DNA of 21,924 nucleotides from Candidatus Zixiibacteriota bacterium (GTDB taxonomy: Bacteria > SM23-81). How positions within the stretch are numbered: position 1 is the first letter of the stretch; each line of letters begins with the position of its first letter. Under the pieces are notes generated by a model, which made no database searches, had not been told where the DNA came from, and saw nothing but the letters and a program-made list of their open reading frames with translations. This document shows positions 8,853 to 16,495 of the stretch, piece by piece. The translations under genes were made by a program, and so were the position numbers. The stretch spans positions 1 through 21,924 of the forward strand of contig DAOVRJ010000005.1 of assembly GCA_030628225.1 (NCBI GenBank). Direction: 5' to 3'.

Positions 8853-8853
8853 C

Positions 8854-9204
8854 TCAGCCATCAGCCGCCACAGGCACCAGGCATAGGAAACGCAGGGGCT
8901 CATCGCCCACGTTTATGAACTGATGCTCCTTTTGGCCGGGGACAAAAACAGCCGATCCGGCCGACAATGACATCTTCCCCCAGGATCCACTCACAGATCC
9001 CTGACCGTCGAGGATGAAAACCTCGTGCTCGTGAGCATGGCGATGCAACGGCGTGTACCCTCCGGGCACCACCTCAAAAAGGCGCATGGCAAAGGTTGGA
9101 GCGTCGTCCTCTTTGCCGATCAGACGTCTGATGGAGACACCTTTGGCTCCCGGGATCTGCACAGTTGTCCGGGCGATCTTCTCGCTTTCCTTCACTTTGA
9201 TCAT
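8854..9204 (-). CDS. single-domain cupin protein
   Basis: This 116-residue soluble protein is one cupin barrel. Motif 1 is HRHAHEHEVFILDGQG, with His54, His56 and Glu61 as likely metal ligands. Motif 2 is GSAVFVPGQKEHQFIN, with His94. All four usual metal-binding positions are present, so it probably binds a divalent metal. The ATG at 9204 follows the thioesterase stop by 24 bases, making it the last gene of the catabolic operon. Cupins of this size are isomerases, dioxygenases or small-molecule sensors, and the fold alone does not choose. In this setting it may act on an opened-ring purine product or a ureido compound, but that is inference from location only. Bicupin ureidoglycine aminohydrolases are about twice as long, so it is not a direct match. 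Confidence 0.85.
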   Translation of the reverse strand: MIKVKESEKIARTTVQIPGAKGVSIRRLIGKEDDAPTFAMRLFEVVPGGYTPLHRHAHEHEVFILDGQGSVSGSWGKMSLSAGSAVFVPGQKEHQFINVGDEPLRFLCLVPVAADG

Positions 9205-9228
9205 AGTAATTTAGCTCCTGGCAGCGGT

Positions 9229-9621
9229 TTAAATTTTCATCAATGTCCCCCGGGCATCGGCCAGCAGCGTCCCATCGGCCGATTGAACCTGGGCGTACAT
9301 ATCCAGTGTTCGGCGAGTCTCCCTGATCAGTTGAGCCGTGAAGATAAGCTCCTGCCCAACCAGCGCCGGTCTCTTGAAAGTCACCTGCATTCTGGCCGTG
9401 ACCACCTTCAGACCCAACCTATAGGGAAGCTTGACCATCACCTCATCCAGTATGGTGGCCAGAATGCCCCCGTGAACGACGTTGGCATAACCCTGATGTT
9501 CTTTGCCAGGCGTGAATTTCGTCTGCAGAGCCCCATCGTCCTTCAGTAAAAAATCCAGCTTCAAACCGATGGGATTTTGAGGACCACAGGCAAAGCACAT
9601 CCCGTCATCGTGAAATTCCAT
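9229..9621 (-). CDS. hotdog-fold thioesterase, PaaI/4HBT-like
   Basis: This 130-residue protein has the marks of PaaI-like acyl-CoA thioesterases. It opens with CFACGPQNPIGLKL, typical of a subgroup with an N-terminal Cys pair. HGGILATILDEVM follows at 50-62, where His50-Gly-Gly and Asp59 lie in the catalytic helix region. The ATG at 9621 is preceded by GGGGGAG at six bases. An alternative ATG at 9639 overlaps the xdhB stop as ATGA and would add six residues. It hydrolyses an acyl-CoA or acts as a related hotdog protein; the substrate is not evident. Tight spacing to xdhB and the cupin makes it part of the operon. I know of no thioesterase in the E. coli purine cluster, so its presence is unexplained. 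Confidence 0.82.
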   Translation of the reverse strand: MEFHDDGMCFACGPQNPIGLKLDFLLKDDGALQTKFTPGKEHQGYANVVHGGILATILDEVMVKLPYRLGLKVVTARMQVTFKRPALVGQELIFTAQLIRETRRTLDMYAQVQSADGTLLADARGTLMKI

Positions 9622-9635
9622 GGTTGCTCCCCCAG

Positions 9636-10502
9636 TCATCCGGCCATCCATTCTTCTCCCCAACACAGCAGAATCCTGGCCAGCAGAGCTTCCACCAGCT
9701 GACAGCGATACCAGGCCGATCCGCGCACGTCATCGATGGGCCGACACTGCTGCGCCACAGAGGCGGTTGCCTGGGCGATGAGATCCTCACCGAGAGCCTC
9801 TCCAGTCAATATTTCCTCCACCCTGGTGGCCCTGACCACCGTGGGACTCACAGATCCCAGGGCGATCCTGACCCGAGCGAAACGACCTTTCTCCTGAACA
9901 GCCGCCACGGCCACAGAGGCCACGGCGATGGACAGGGCCTGTCGAGAGCCAAATTTCTCATACTGAGAGCGAGAGCCAGGGGCTCTGTGGGGAAATCTCA
10001 CCCCGGTGATCAGCTCCTTCGGACGCAAGGCCGTCCGGGAGGGACCCTCCATGAGAGACTCAACCGGCAGCCAGTGAGAACCGTTCAGGGACCTGAGCTC
10101 AACCTCGGCCTCCAGAACTACCAGAGGGGGCACTGTATCGGCCGCCGGCGAGGCGTTGGCGATATTACCGCCGATGGTGCCCCGATGGCGGATCTGCGGA
10201 GAGCCCACCTTTGATGCCCCCTGCGCCAGGGCCAGCCCGTGCTCCCGGATCAGGGCAGAATGGGCCAGGTCCCAGTGAGTGGTCAGGGGGCCAATCCACA
10301 CGTATTTGCCCTCCATTCGTATTCCACGCAACTCATGGAGGCCAGCCACATCCAGCACCAGACCGGGCCGAAGTCCTCTCTCCTTCATCTGGACCAGCAG
10401 ATCTGTTCCACCGGCCAGGACCTTAACCCCCCCGGCCCCTTCGTCCAAAAGTTGCAGGGTCTCCTCCACAGATTCGGGAGCCAGGTAGCGGAAGACATCC
10501 AT
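9636..10502 (-). CDS. molybdenum hydroxylase FAD-binding subunit (XdhB/YgfM-like)
   Basis: This 288-residue protein is the flavin subunit of a xanthine-dehydrogenase-type enzyme. It passes electrons between the 2Fe-2S subunit and an external acceptor. LAGGTDLLVQMK near residues 29-40 and IRHRGTIGGNIANASPAAD near 105-125 are the two FAD-binding signatures, and the length is normal. The ATG at 10502 shares its A with the stop of the preceding short gene (TGATG), so the two are translationally coupled. An upstream GTG at 10505 in frame is possible. The 2Fe-2S subunit lies about 2.3 kb upstream, separated by the permease, a MocA-like gene and a gene remnant, an unusual split. No large molybdopterin subunit is in the window. 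CO dehydrogenase or nicotinate-dehydrogenase medium subunits look alike; the purine context favours xanthine or a related purine. Confidence 0.88.
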   Translation of the reverse strand: MDVFRYLAPESVEETLQLLDEGAGGVKVLAGGTDLLVQMKERGLRPGLVLDVAGLHELRGIRMEGKYVWIGPLTTHWDLAHSALIREHGLALAQGASKVGSPQIRHRGTIGGNIANASPAADTVPPLVVLEAEVELRSLNGSHWLPVESLMEGPSRTALRPKELITGVRFPHRAPGSRSQYEKFGSRQALSIAVASVAVAAVQEKGRFARVRIALGSVSPTVVRATRVEEILTGEALGEDLIAQATASVAQQCRPIDDVRGSAWYRCQLVEALLARILLCWGEEWMAG

Positions 10503-10756
10503 CACGTCAGCATCTCCATCTCGACGATTTTGGGCGGAACGGTCCCTATGCTGAGCAATTTTTGGTGAAATTCCCTGAGGTCGAATGCCTCTCCCCTCAG
10601 GGTCCGGTATTGATTTCGGATCTGCAAAATCTCCAGCTTGCCTATCAGGTGGTCGTAGGTGTGGATTCCCTGAAAGGTAGCATCCACGGGCCGGGCTTTA
10701 TGTTCCGACCGAAAGAACTCCTCGACAAAGCGGTCCAGCTCCTGTTCGGCGTTCAT
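10502..10756 (-). pseudogene. internally deleted DUF885 gene remnant (84 codons, in frame)
   Basis: The 84-residue product looks like two ends of a DUF885-family protein joined together. Residues 8-36 (FVEEFF, then RPVDATFQGIHTYDH) resemble the family's N-terminus. Residues 37-75 (LIGKLEILQIR, then FDLREFH) resemble its C-terminus. Full members are roughly 550-600 residues, so about 500 central residues, including any metal site, are missing without loss of frame. The junction lies near 10645-10655. The ATG at 10756 is my choice; a GTG at 10810 is also in frame. The stop overlaps the xdhB start, so ribosomes ending here may restart on xdhB, which could explain why the frame survives. It could instead be a real short protein. 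The family match is from memory of its motifs. Confidence 0.6.
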
Positions 10757-10814
10757 ATCTCTGTTTCCCACCTGGCTTTTTTGACTGTACAAAAATGTCT
10801 CGAAGACCACTTAT

Positions 10815-11429
10815 TCATGGGTCCCCGGCATCATGACCGGGATCTTCTTCCCCAAAGATTACCTCCCGGACATCCCCAGGCCTGTCTATGTCCGCCAACA
10901 CCCCCGGGACGGATACCTCTACCTCTAATACGTCTCCGGCATGGCCACGCAAAATATCCCGTCCCCCCACATCTCCTTTCAGCGCCCGAAGCTCCGGCCA
11001 GTATCTCCGGCCGATGATCACTGGATGGCCCCTTCGCCCACCATATGTGGGCACCACTATCTGATAATCTCCCCGGGAATACTCGCTTAAAAGCCGGTCG
11101 ATGACCTGCGCAGGAATGTAAGGCTGATCCCCCAGAGCAATGAGCACAGCTTGAGCACGGGGATGAACGGCGGATAGACCTCGACGTATGGAACTGCTCA
11201 TCCCCCGGGCATAGTCGGGGTTGACGATGATCTTGCAGCCCGTTCCCTTTAGGCTGGGGGCGACCGCCTGAGCCCCATGACCCAGAACCACCACTATTTC
11301 GTCCACCCGTGAGGCGCGCAGGTTGGCCAGGACGTGCTGCAGAATGGTCTTGTGGCCCAGCTTCACCAAGGGCTTGGGCCGACCCATTCTGCGGGAGGCT
11401 CCCGCTGCCAGAACCACAGCCGATATCAT
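10815..11429 (-). CDS. mocA: MocA/MobA-like molybdenum cofactor nucleotidyltransferase
   Basis: This 204-residue protein is a nucleotidyltransferase of the MobA/MocA type. LAAGASRRMGRPKPL at residues 7-21 is the nucleotide-binding signature. ALGDQPYI near residue 120 holds the metal-binding Asp, and the RGHPVI segment is also typical. MocA attaches CMP to molybdopterin to give the cofactor used by xanthine-dehydrogenase-family enzymes. The E. coli homologue YgfJ sits in the purine cluster next to ygfK, so the context fits. The ATG at 11429 starts one base after the permease stop. It probably matures the hydroxylase whose 2Fe-2S and FAD subunits flank it. MobA (GMP transfer) is less likely because the operon's enzyme is of the MCD-using family. 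CTP versus GTP use is inferred. Confidence 0.85.
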   Translation of the reverse strand: MISAVVLAAGASRRMGRPKPLVKLGHKTILQHVLANLRASRVDEIVVVLGHGAQAVAPSLKGTGCKIIVNPDYARGMSSSIRRGLSAVHPRAQAVLIALGDQPYIPAQVIDRLLSEYSRGDYQIVVPTYGGRRGHPVIIGRRYWPELRALKGDVGGRDILRGHAGDVLEVEVSVPGVLADIDRPGDVREVIFGEEDPGHDAGDP

Positions 11430-11430
11430 C

Positions 11431-12735
11431 TCACGTATATGGGTAGAAGATGAAGAATAACAGCGACAGGATTCCCAGGATCCACATGCCCGGGTGCACC
11501 TCCCGGGTTCGCCCGGAGACGATCTTGAAGAAAGGATACAGCACGAAACCGGCGGTCATACCCACCCCGATATTGAAGGTGAAGCTCATCAGCACCACCG
11601 TCATGAAGGCCGGGATCAGCTCGGTGTAGTCATCGAACTTGATACGAGTGATGGGGCTGAGCATCAACAGACCGACCATGATGAGGGCTGGGCCGTAAGC
11701 CATAGCAGGAACGGCTGTGAAAAAGGGCGTGAAGAACAGAGCCAGCAGAAATAGAAGAGCCGTGACCACCGCCGTCAGGCCTGTTCTGCCTCCCTCCTCT
11801 ATGCCGGTGGCCGACTCGATGTAGGTCCCGGTGGTGGTAGTGCCCAGCAGGGCACCGAGAACAGTGGCCAGGGCATCGGCCAGCATGGGTTTCTCCACCT
11901 CCGGAAGGTTCCCCTCCTCATCCAGGAATCCGGCTCTGGCCGAGACGCCGATGAGCGTGCCCATGGTGTCCACGAAATCCATGACGAAGACGGTGAGGAT
12001 GATGGAGAAAAATCCCCAGGTGAGGGCACCCAGGATGTCCAGCTTGAGGAAGATGGGTCCCAGGCTGGGGGGCATGCTCACCAGACTGGCGGGCGCCTTG
12101 GCCACGCCTAAAATGAAGGCCAACACGGTGGTGACCACCATGCTCAACAGCAGCGCACCCTTGACCCGCTTGACCATCATCACGCCCATGAGCAGGAAAC
12201 AAAATATGGCCAGCAGTACTGGCGTGCTGGTGATCTGTCCGATCCTCACTGGAGCACCCAGTGAGCCCAGAGTTACCAGACCTGTCTCGTTGAGGCCGAT
12301 GAAGGCCAGAAAGAGGCCGATGCCCGCGGCGAAGCTGAACTTCAATCCCTGGGGAATCGAGTTGGCCAGCCAGGACCGCAGACGAAAGATGGTCAGCAGG
12401 GTGAACAGGACTCCCCCGATAAAGATGGCCCCCAGGGCCGTCTGCCAGCTGTAGCCCAGGATCTTCACCACGGTGAAGGCCACAAAAGCGTTCTCTCCCA
12501 TATACGGTGCGATGGCGAAGGGCCGATTGGCGTAAAACCCCATGATCAACGTGCCAAAGGCGGCTGACAGGATGGTAGCCACCATGGAGGGACCCCGGGG
12601 AATACCGGCCGCCTCCAGGATGGCGGGGTTGACGACGATGATGTAGGCCATGGTGATGAATGTGGTAAGGCCGCCGAGGACCTCCCTTTTCACGGTGGTG
12701 CCATGCTCTTGTAACCCGAAAAGTTTCCCGGACAT
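11431..12735 (-). CDS. purine permease, AzgA/PbuG (NCS2) family
   Basis: This 434-residue inner-membrane protein has about a dozen hydrophobic segments. It carries sequences typical of adenine/guanine/hypoxanthine permeases: FITMAYIIVVNPAIL near the start, PYMGENAF in helix 3, DTMGTLIGVSARAGFLDEEG, and TGTYIESATGIEEGGRTGL. Such carriers import a purine base with protons. I chose the ATG at 12735 because GGGAGGTG lies just upstream. An in-frame GTG at 12768 would add 11 residues and overlap xdhC. In E. coli the purine region also encodes permeases of this group (GhxQ) and of the xanthine/urate group. The AzgA-type sequence suggests hypoxanthine, guanine or adenine as substrate rather than urate. 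It is embedded between the 2Fe-2S subunit and mocA, so uptake is made with the ring-oxidising enzyme. Confidence 0.92.
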   Translation of the reverse strand: MSGKLFGLQEHGTTVKREVLGGLTTFITMAYIIVVNPAILEAAGIPRGPSMVATILSAAFGTLIMGFYANRPFAIAPYMGENAFVAFTVVKILGYSWQTALGAIFIGGVLFTLLTIFRLRSWLANSIPQGLKFSFAAGIGLFLAFIGLNETGLVTLGSLGAPVRIGQITSTPVLLAIFCFLLMGVMMVKRVKGALLLSMVVTTVLAFILGVAKAPASLVSMPPSLGPIFLKLDILGALTWGFFSIILTVFVMDFVDTMGTLIGVSARAGFLDEEGNLPEVEKPMLADALATVLGALLGTTTTGTYIESATGIEEGGRTGLTAVVTALLFLLALFFTPFFTAVPAMAYGPALIMVGLLMLSPITRIKFDDYTELIPAFMTVVLMSFTFNIGVGMTAGFVLYPFFKIVSGRTREVHPGMWILGILSLLFFIFYPYT

Positions 12736-12764
12736 GCCCACCTCCCTGTTTGAAGGATAGCCTG

Positions 12765-13256
12765 TCACTTACGCGGTTTGTTCCCTTCACCGGCCCGCCG
12801 AATAGCCCTGAGGATGGCCGAGTAGCCGGTACAGCGGCAGAGGTGGCCGGAGATGGCCTCTTTGATCTGGCCCTCATCTGGGTGAGGAAGGCGATCCAGC
12901 AGGGCTCTGGCCGAGAGAACCATCCCCGGAGTGCAGAAACCACACTGTACCGCTCCCTCATCGATGAAGGCCTGCTGGACTGGGTCCAGCTCCCCGTCCT
13001 GCTCCAGCCCCTCGATGGTCACGATCCGGTGACCCTGGGCCTGGACGGCCAGGATCAGGCAGGAGTTGACCGGCTGGCCATCCATCAATACCGTGCAGGC
13101 TCCGCACTGCCCTTTGCCACACCCTTCCTTGGTGCCCGTTAAACCAAGATGGTCCCGAATTAGCTGCAGAAGGGTGGTCTGGGGCGCCACCACCACCCGG
13201 TATGGTCGATCGTTGACCACCAGCTGGACGATCAATTCCGGCGAGTCTTCTTTCAC
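12765..13256 (-). CDS. molybdenum hydroxylase 2Fe-2S subunit (XdhC-like)
   Basis: This 163-residue protein is the small iron-sulfur subunit of a xanthine-dehydrogenase-type enzyme. The plant-type ferredoxin cluster uses Cys46, Cys51, Cys54 and Cys66 (EGCGKGQCGACTV, then NSC). The second cluster uses Cys105, Cys108, Cys140 and Cys142 (QCGFCTPGM and HLCRCTGY). All eight ligands are present. It relays electrons from the molybdenum centre to the FAD subunit. The start is a GTG at 13256 overlapping the stop of the threonine-synthase-like gene as GTGA, so translation is coupled. The FAD subunit is further downstream in the same operon and the molybdenum subunit is not seen. XdhC here follows the E. 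coli name for the 2Fe-2S subunit; in other bacteria that name is used for a maturation factor. Confidence 0.93.
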   Translation of the reverse strand: MKEDSPELIVQLVVNDRPYRVVVAPQTTLLQLIRDHLGLTGTKEGCGKGQCGACTVLMDGQPVNSCLILAVQAQGHRIVTIEGLEQDGELDPVQQAFIDEGAVQCGFCTPGMVLSARALLDRLPHPDEGQIKEAISGHLCRCTGYSAILRAIRRAGEGNKPRK

Positions 13257-14491
13257 TTCGCCCTCCGAATCTCGCGGACCACCGCTGCCATCGTCGGCTC
13301 TATATGGGTGGGCTGCGCAGCAGCCTTCAGCGCGGCCTGCACATCTTTGAGGCCACTGCCGGTAATCACTACCACCACTCGCTCATCCACCCCCACCCTA
13401 TCCTGGGAAAGGGCCTTGAGCAAACCGGCGAATCCGGTCACCCCCGCCGGTTCCCCGAAAACTCCGGTTTTTCGGGCCAGAATGCCCATGGCCTCTAGGA
13501 TCTGCCCATCGTCGACGGCCACCATGAAACCTCTGGAATCCCGCACGGCCCTCAGGGCCTTCAGGGCATCACGGGGATGGCCCACGGCTATGCTGTCGGC
13601 TATGGTCCGCGGAAGAACCGTCTGCACTGGCTGGCCCGTTTCAAAAGCTCGCCTGATAGGCTGACAGCCCTCTGCCTGGACTCCCACCAATCGGGGCATC
13701 TTGTCTATAAATCCCAGCTGCAGGAGGTCGTGAAAACCCTTCCACAATCCCCCGATGATACAGCCATCCCCCACCGAGACGAAAACTGTGTCCGGAGCCC
13801 TCCACCCTAATTGCTCGCAGATCTCCAGGGCAGCCGTCTTCTTTCCCTCGGAAAGATAGGGGTTATAGGCGGTGTTGCGGCTGTACCAGCCGAACTGGCT
13901 GCTCGCTTCCAGGCACAGGTCAAAGGCCTGATCATAGGTGCCTTGAACCAAAAAAACTTGCGCCCCGTAAGTCAGCAGCTGAGCCACCTTAGCTTGGGGG
14001 GCATTATGGGGAACGAAGATGATACTGCGCAACCCAACGCTGGCGCTGATGCCGGCCAGAGAGGAGGCAGCATTTCCCGTGGATGCGCAGGTGATGACCT
14101 GATGGCCCAGTTCCATGGCCTTGGCCACGCCGACGGCGCTGGCCCGGTCCTTGAAAGATGCGGTGGGATTGCGGCCATCATCCTTGAAGTACAGATGGGG
14201 GCAGCCCAATTCCTGGCCCAACTTCTCGGCCTTGTACAGGGGAGTCCAGCCCACCTTCAGGGGCGGGCGGGGAGCCTGGCGAAGCACCGGCAGCAGGTCC
14301 AGATAGCGCCAGATAGACATGTCCCGGTTGGCCGAGAGCCGCTCCTTGGTCAATCGCCGGGCGATGAGCGGGTAATCGTAGACCACATCCAGTATTCCCT
14401 CCACCCCACAGGAGGGGCAGACATACAAAACCTTCCGCGGATCGTGATCTTTCCCGCAAATCATGCAGCGCAAACAGGATACTTGATCCAT
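13253..14491 (-). CDS. threonine-synthase-like PLP enzyme with N-terminal zinc ribbon
   Basis: This 412-residue protein is a fold-type II PLP enzyme related to threonine synthase. Cys9, Cys12, Cys25 and Cys28 (CMIC and CPSC) form a zinc-ribbon start common in this subgroup. NPTASFKDRA holds the PLP lysine, Lys114. CASTGNAASS near 135-144 and NPYLSEGKKT near 200 are family motifs. The phosphate loop reads GDGCIIGG where threonine synthases usually have a GN-rich sequence, so the substrate may differ. Threonine synthesis makes little sense between carbamate kinase and a hydroxylase subunit. A catabolic lyase for a diamino or hydroxy amino acid, in place of YgeX diaminopropionate ammonia-lyase, is my inference. 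The ATG at 14491 has GAGGAGG only two bases before it, an unusually short spacing, but no better start exists nearby. Confidence 0.82.
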   Translation of the reverse strand: MDQVSCLRCMICGKDHDPRKVLYVCPSCGVEGILDVVYDYPLIARRLTKERLSANRDMSIWRYLDLLPVLRQAPRPPLKVGWTPLYKAEKLGQELGCPHLYFKDDGRNPTASFKDRASAVGVAKAMELGHQVITCASTGNAASSLAGISASVGLRSIIFVPHNAPQAKVAQLLTYGAQVFLVQGTYDQAFDLCLEASSQFGWYSRNTAYNPYLSEGKKTAALEICEQLGWRAPDTVFVSVGDGCIIGGLWKGFHDLLQLGFIDKMPRLVGVQAEGCQPIRRAFETGQPVQTVLPRTIADSIAVGHPRDALKALRAVRDSRGFMVAVDDGQILEAMGILARKTGVFGEPAGVTGFAGLLKALSQDRVGVDERVVVVITGSGLKDVQAALKAAAQPTHIEPTMAAVVREIRRAK

Positions 14492-14512
14492 GACCTCCTC
14501 GTGTCCCCGGCG

Positions 14513-15457
14513 TCAGCGGGCCGTGATCCTGGTTCCAGCCTTTCCCCTGATGGCCTCCACTATCCGCTCCGGTGAGGTAATAATCACCTGACCACCGCCC
14601 TTCTGGAGAAACTGAATGGCGGCCTTGATCTTGGGCTCCATGCTTCCCGGAGCGAATTGATCCTCTTTCAAAAATGCCTCGGCCTCCCGGATGGTCATGT
14701 GGGAAATGATTTTCTGGTCGGGCCGGCCGAAATTCACATATACATGATCCACGGAGGTGGAGATGAGCAATAACTCTGCTCCTATTGCGGCGCCCAGAAG
14801 GCTGGAGGCATAATCTTTGTCGATGACCGCCGCCGCCCCGGTCAAGCGCCCCTGCTCATCCCGGACCACAGGTATGCCCCCTCCCCCAACGGAAACAACA
14901 ACATACCCTTTTTGTATCAAAGTGTTAATGCTCTCTATCTCAACTATTTCCTGAGGTGCCGGGGATGCTACGACCCGCCGGTATCCCCGCCCGGCATCCT
15001 CGATCATCTCCCACCCCTCTTCCCGTTGACACCTCAGAGCTTTCTCCTTGTCGTAGAAGGGTCCGATGGGCTTACTGGGATGCTGAAAGGCAGGATCATC
15101 GGCATCCACTACCACCTGGGTAACCACGGTGACCACCTGCTTGTCTATCCCCCGGGTTCGAAACTCATTGCCCAGAGCCCTCTGGATATGATAGCCAATG
15201 GCTCCCTGGGTGTCGGCGCCGCAGGAGTCCAGGGGCACCGCATGCAACACGTGGCAGGACAACTCAACCCGCCGCAGGATGAAGCCCACCTGCGGTCCAT
15301 TGCCATGGGTGATGACCACCTCATACCCGGCCTCCACCATGCCAGCGATATGGGAGCAAGTTTTAGCCACCGCCTGGTACTGATCGGGAACGGTCTGGTG
15401 ATCTTTATCCTTAATCAGAGAGTTGCCGCCTATGGCCACCACGGCGATTTTTGACAT
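14513..15457 (-). CDS. arcC: carbamate kinase
   Basis: This 314-residue enzyme makes ATP from carbamoyl phosphate and ADP, releasing carbamate that breaks down to ammonia and CO2. AIGGNSL at 8-14 and THGNGPQVG near 50-58 are the opening signatures of the family. VSVGGGGIPVV, the DKDYASSLLGAAIGAELLL stretch and the C-terminal FAPGSMEPKI are also conserved. The length is typical. The ATG at 15457 starts three bases after the preceding stop and has GGGGGAG upstream. Two carbamoyltransferase genes lie directly upstream, and in E. coli yqeA sits in the same type of cluster with ygeW. It is therefore the energy-yielding last step for carbamoyl groups released from ureido compounds. Arginine deiminase is absent here, which argues against an arc operon. 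Confidence 0.95.
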   Translation of the reverse strand: MSKIAVVAIGGNSLIKDKDHQTVPDQYQAVAKTCSHIAGMVEAGYEVVITHGNGPQVGFILRRVELSCHVLHAVPLDSCGADTQGAIGYHIQRALGNEFRTRGIDKQVVTVVTQVVVDADDPAFQHPSKPIGPFYDKEKALRCQREEGWEMIEDAGRGYRRVVASPAPQEIVEIESINTLIQKGYVVVSVGGGGIPVVRDEQGRLTGAAAVIDKDYASSLLGAAIGAELLLISTSVDHVYVNFGRPDQKIISHMTIREAEAFLKEDQFAPGSMEPKIKAAIQFLQKGGGQVIITSPERIVEAIRGKAGTRITAR

Positions 15458-15460
15458 ATC

Positions 15461-16480
15461 TCACTCCCCCATGGTCTGGGCCATGACAGCCTTCTGCACG
15501 TGAAGGCGATTTTCGGCCACGTCGTAAATGATGGACCGGGGACCGCTGGCCACACCATCGCTCACCTCGTGACCTCGGTCCACAGGCATAGGGTGAATAA
15601 ACAGGGCGTCGTTGGTCAGATCCATGCGAGATTCATCGCAAATCCAATCACGATACTGCATGGCTTTTTCGATCTCTTCCTGCCTGTTAAGACCACCCTG
15701 GTAGGCCACCGGACTCATCCAGTTGCGTGAGTAGACCACGTCGGCCCCCTCGTATCCAGCCCGGCTGTCGTTGAGAATCTCGAACGTGGACCCGGCGGCA
15801 GTGCAGTTGGCTCTCACCTGGTCCATGACCTGCGGATCCAGATCATATCCCCGGGGATACGCCACGGTGATGTCCATGCCCAGGCGGGAGTTGATCAACA
15901 GGCTCTCCTGCACCGAGCACCAGGCCCGGGCCAGGGCACCGTGACCCCAGATCTGCAGCAGCTTCTTCCCCTTTAGGCTATCGGTGTCAAAAGCCTCCCG
16001 CATGCCCATCACGTCGGCCAAGCCCTGGCAGGGATGGAATTTGTCGTCGGCCATGTTGATCACCGGGATGGAGGCCTGCTCCGCGTACTGGCGAATGAGC
16101 TCATCCCCGTCTCCGTAAGCCTCGATCTTACCCTCCAGAATGCGAATGCCCATGCCGCAGGCATAGCGGCTCATCACCCTGGCAGCATCCTCGATGGTCT
16201 CGCCGGCGCTGCTCTTGGTCCTCAGGCGCATCCCCCCCGGCTCCAGAAACTGAGCGTGGCCACCCAACTCCGTGGCGGCCGCCTCAAAGGACTGACGGGT
16301 ACGCACCGAGGGGTTGTAGAAAAACATCAGAAAGGTCCTGTGCCTCAGCAGCGAAGTATACTGGTCCGAAAACCGACTGGCCTTCATCTGTCGGGCCAGT
16401 TTGAGGACCTGCTCCAACTCCTCCAAGCTCCAATCCTGAGTGCAGATGAGATCTTTTCCGTAGAGTTCTGATTTTGCCAT
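15461..16480 (-). CDS. YgeW-like carbamoyltransferase, HPMP-motif paralogue
   Basis: This 339-residue cytoplasmic enzyme belongs to the aspartate/ornithine carbamoyltransferase family. Carbamoyl-phosphate contacts are SVRTR (58-62) and HPCQ (149-152). The second-substrate loop reads HPMPVDRG (296-303) and so resembles the aspartate-type HPxP more than the ornithine-type HCLP. The loop from Trp178 to Gly201 is a few residues longer than in ordinary ornithine enzymes. That agrees with the knotted branch (YgeW, acetyl- and succinylornithine enzymes) but lacks its usual prolines. The C-terminal AENRLHVQKAVMA is nearly identical to that of the upstream paralogue. The ATG at 16480 has GAGGGGAAAT before it, 15 bases after that paralogue. 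In this operon it most likely runs toward carbamoyl phosphate. The amino-acid substrate is unknown. Confidence 0.88.
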   Translation of the reverse strand: MAKSELYGKDLICTQDWSLEELEQVLKLARQMKASRFSDQYTSLLRHRTFLMFFYNPSVRTRQSFEAAATELGGHAQFLEPGGMRLRTKSSAGETIEDAARVMSRYACGMGIRILEGKIEAYGDGDELIRQYAEQASIPVINMADDKFHPCQGLADVMGMREAFDTDSLKGKKLLQIWGHGALARAWCSVQESLLINSRLGMDITVAYPRGYDLDPQVMDQVRANCTAAGSTFEILNDSRAGYEGADVVYSRNWMSPVAYQGGLNRQEEIEKAMQYRDWICDESRMDLTNDALFIHPMPVDRGHEVSDGVASGPRSIIYDVAENRLHVQKAVMAQTMGE

Positions 16481-16495
16481 ATTTCCCCTCGTCTC

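Noticed and set aside
8700-8853. Purine or guanidine riboswitch upstream of purD
   Set aside because: I could not match the conserved core of either class. Only generic hairpins were found.
11431-12768. GTG start at 12768 for the permease
   Set aside because: It would overlap xdhC and lacks a good ribosome site, while the ATG at 12735 has GGGAGGTG just upstream.
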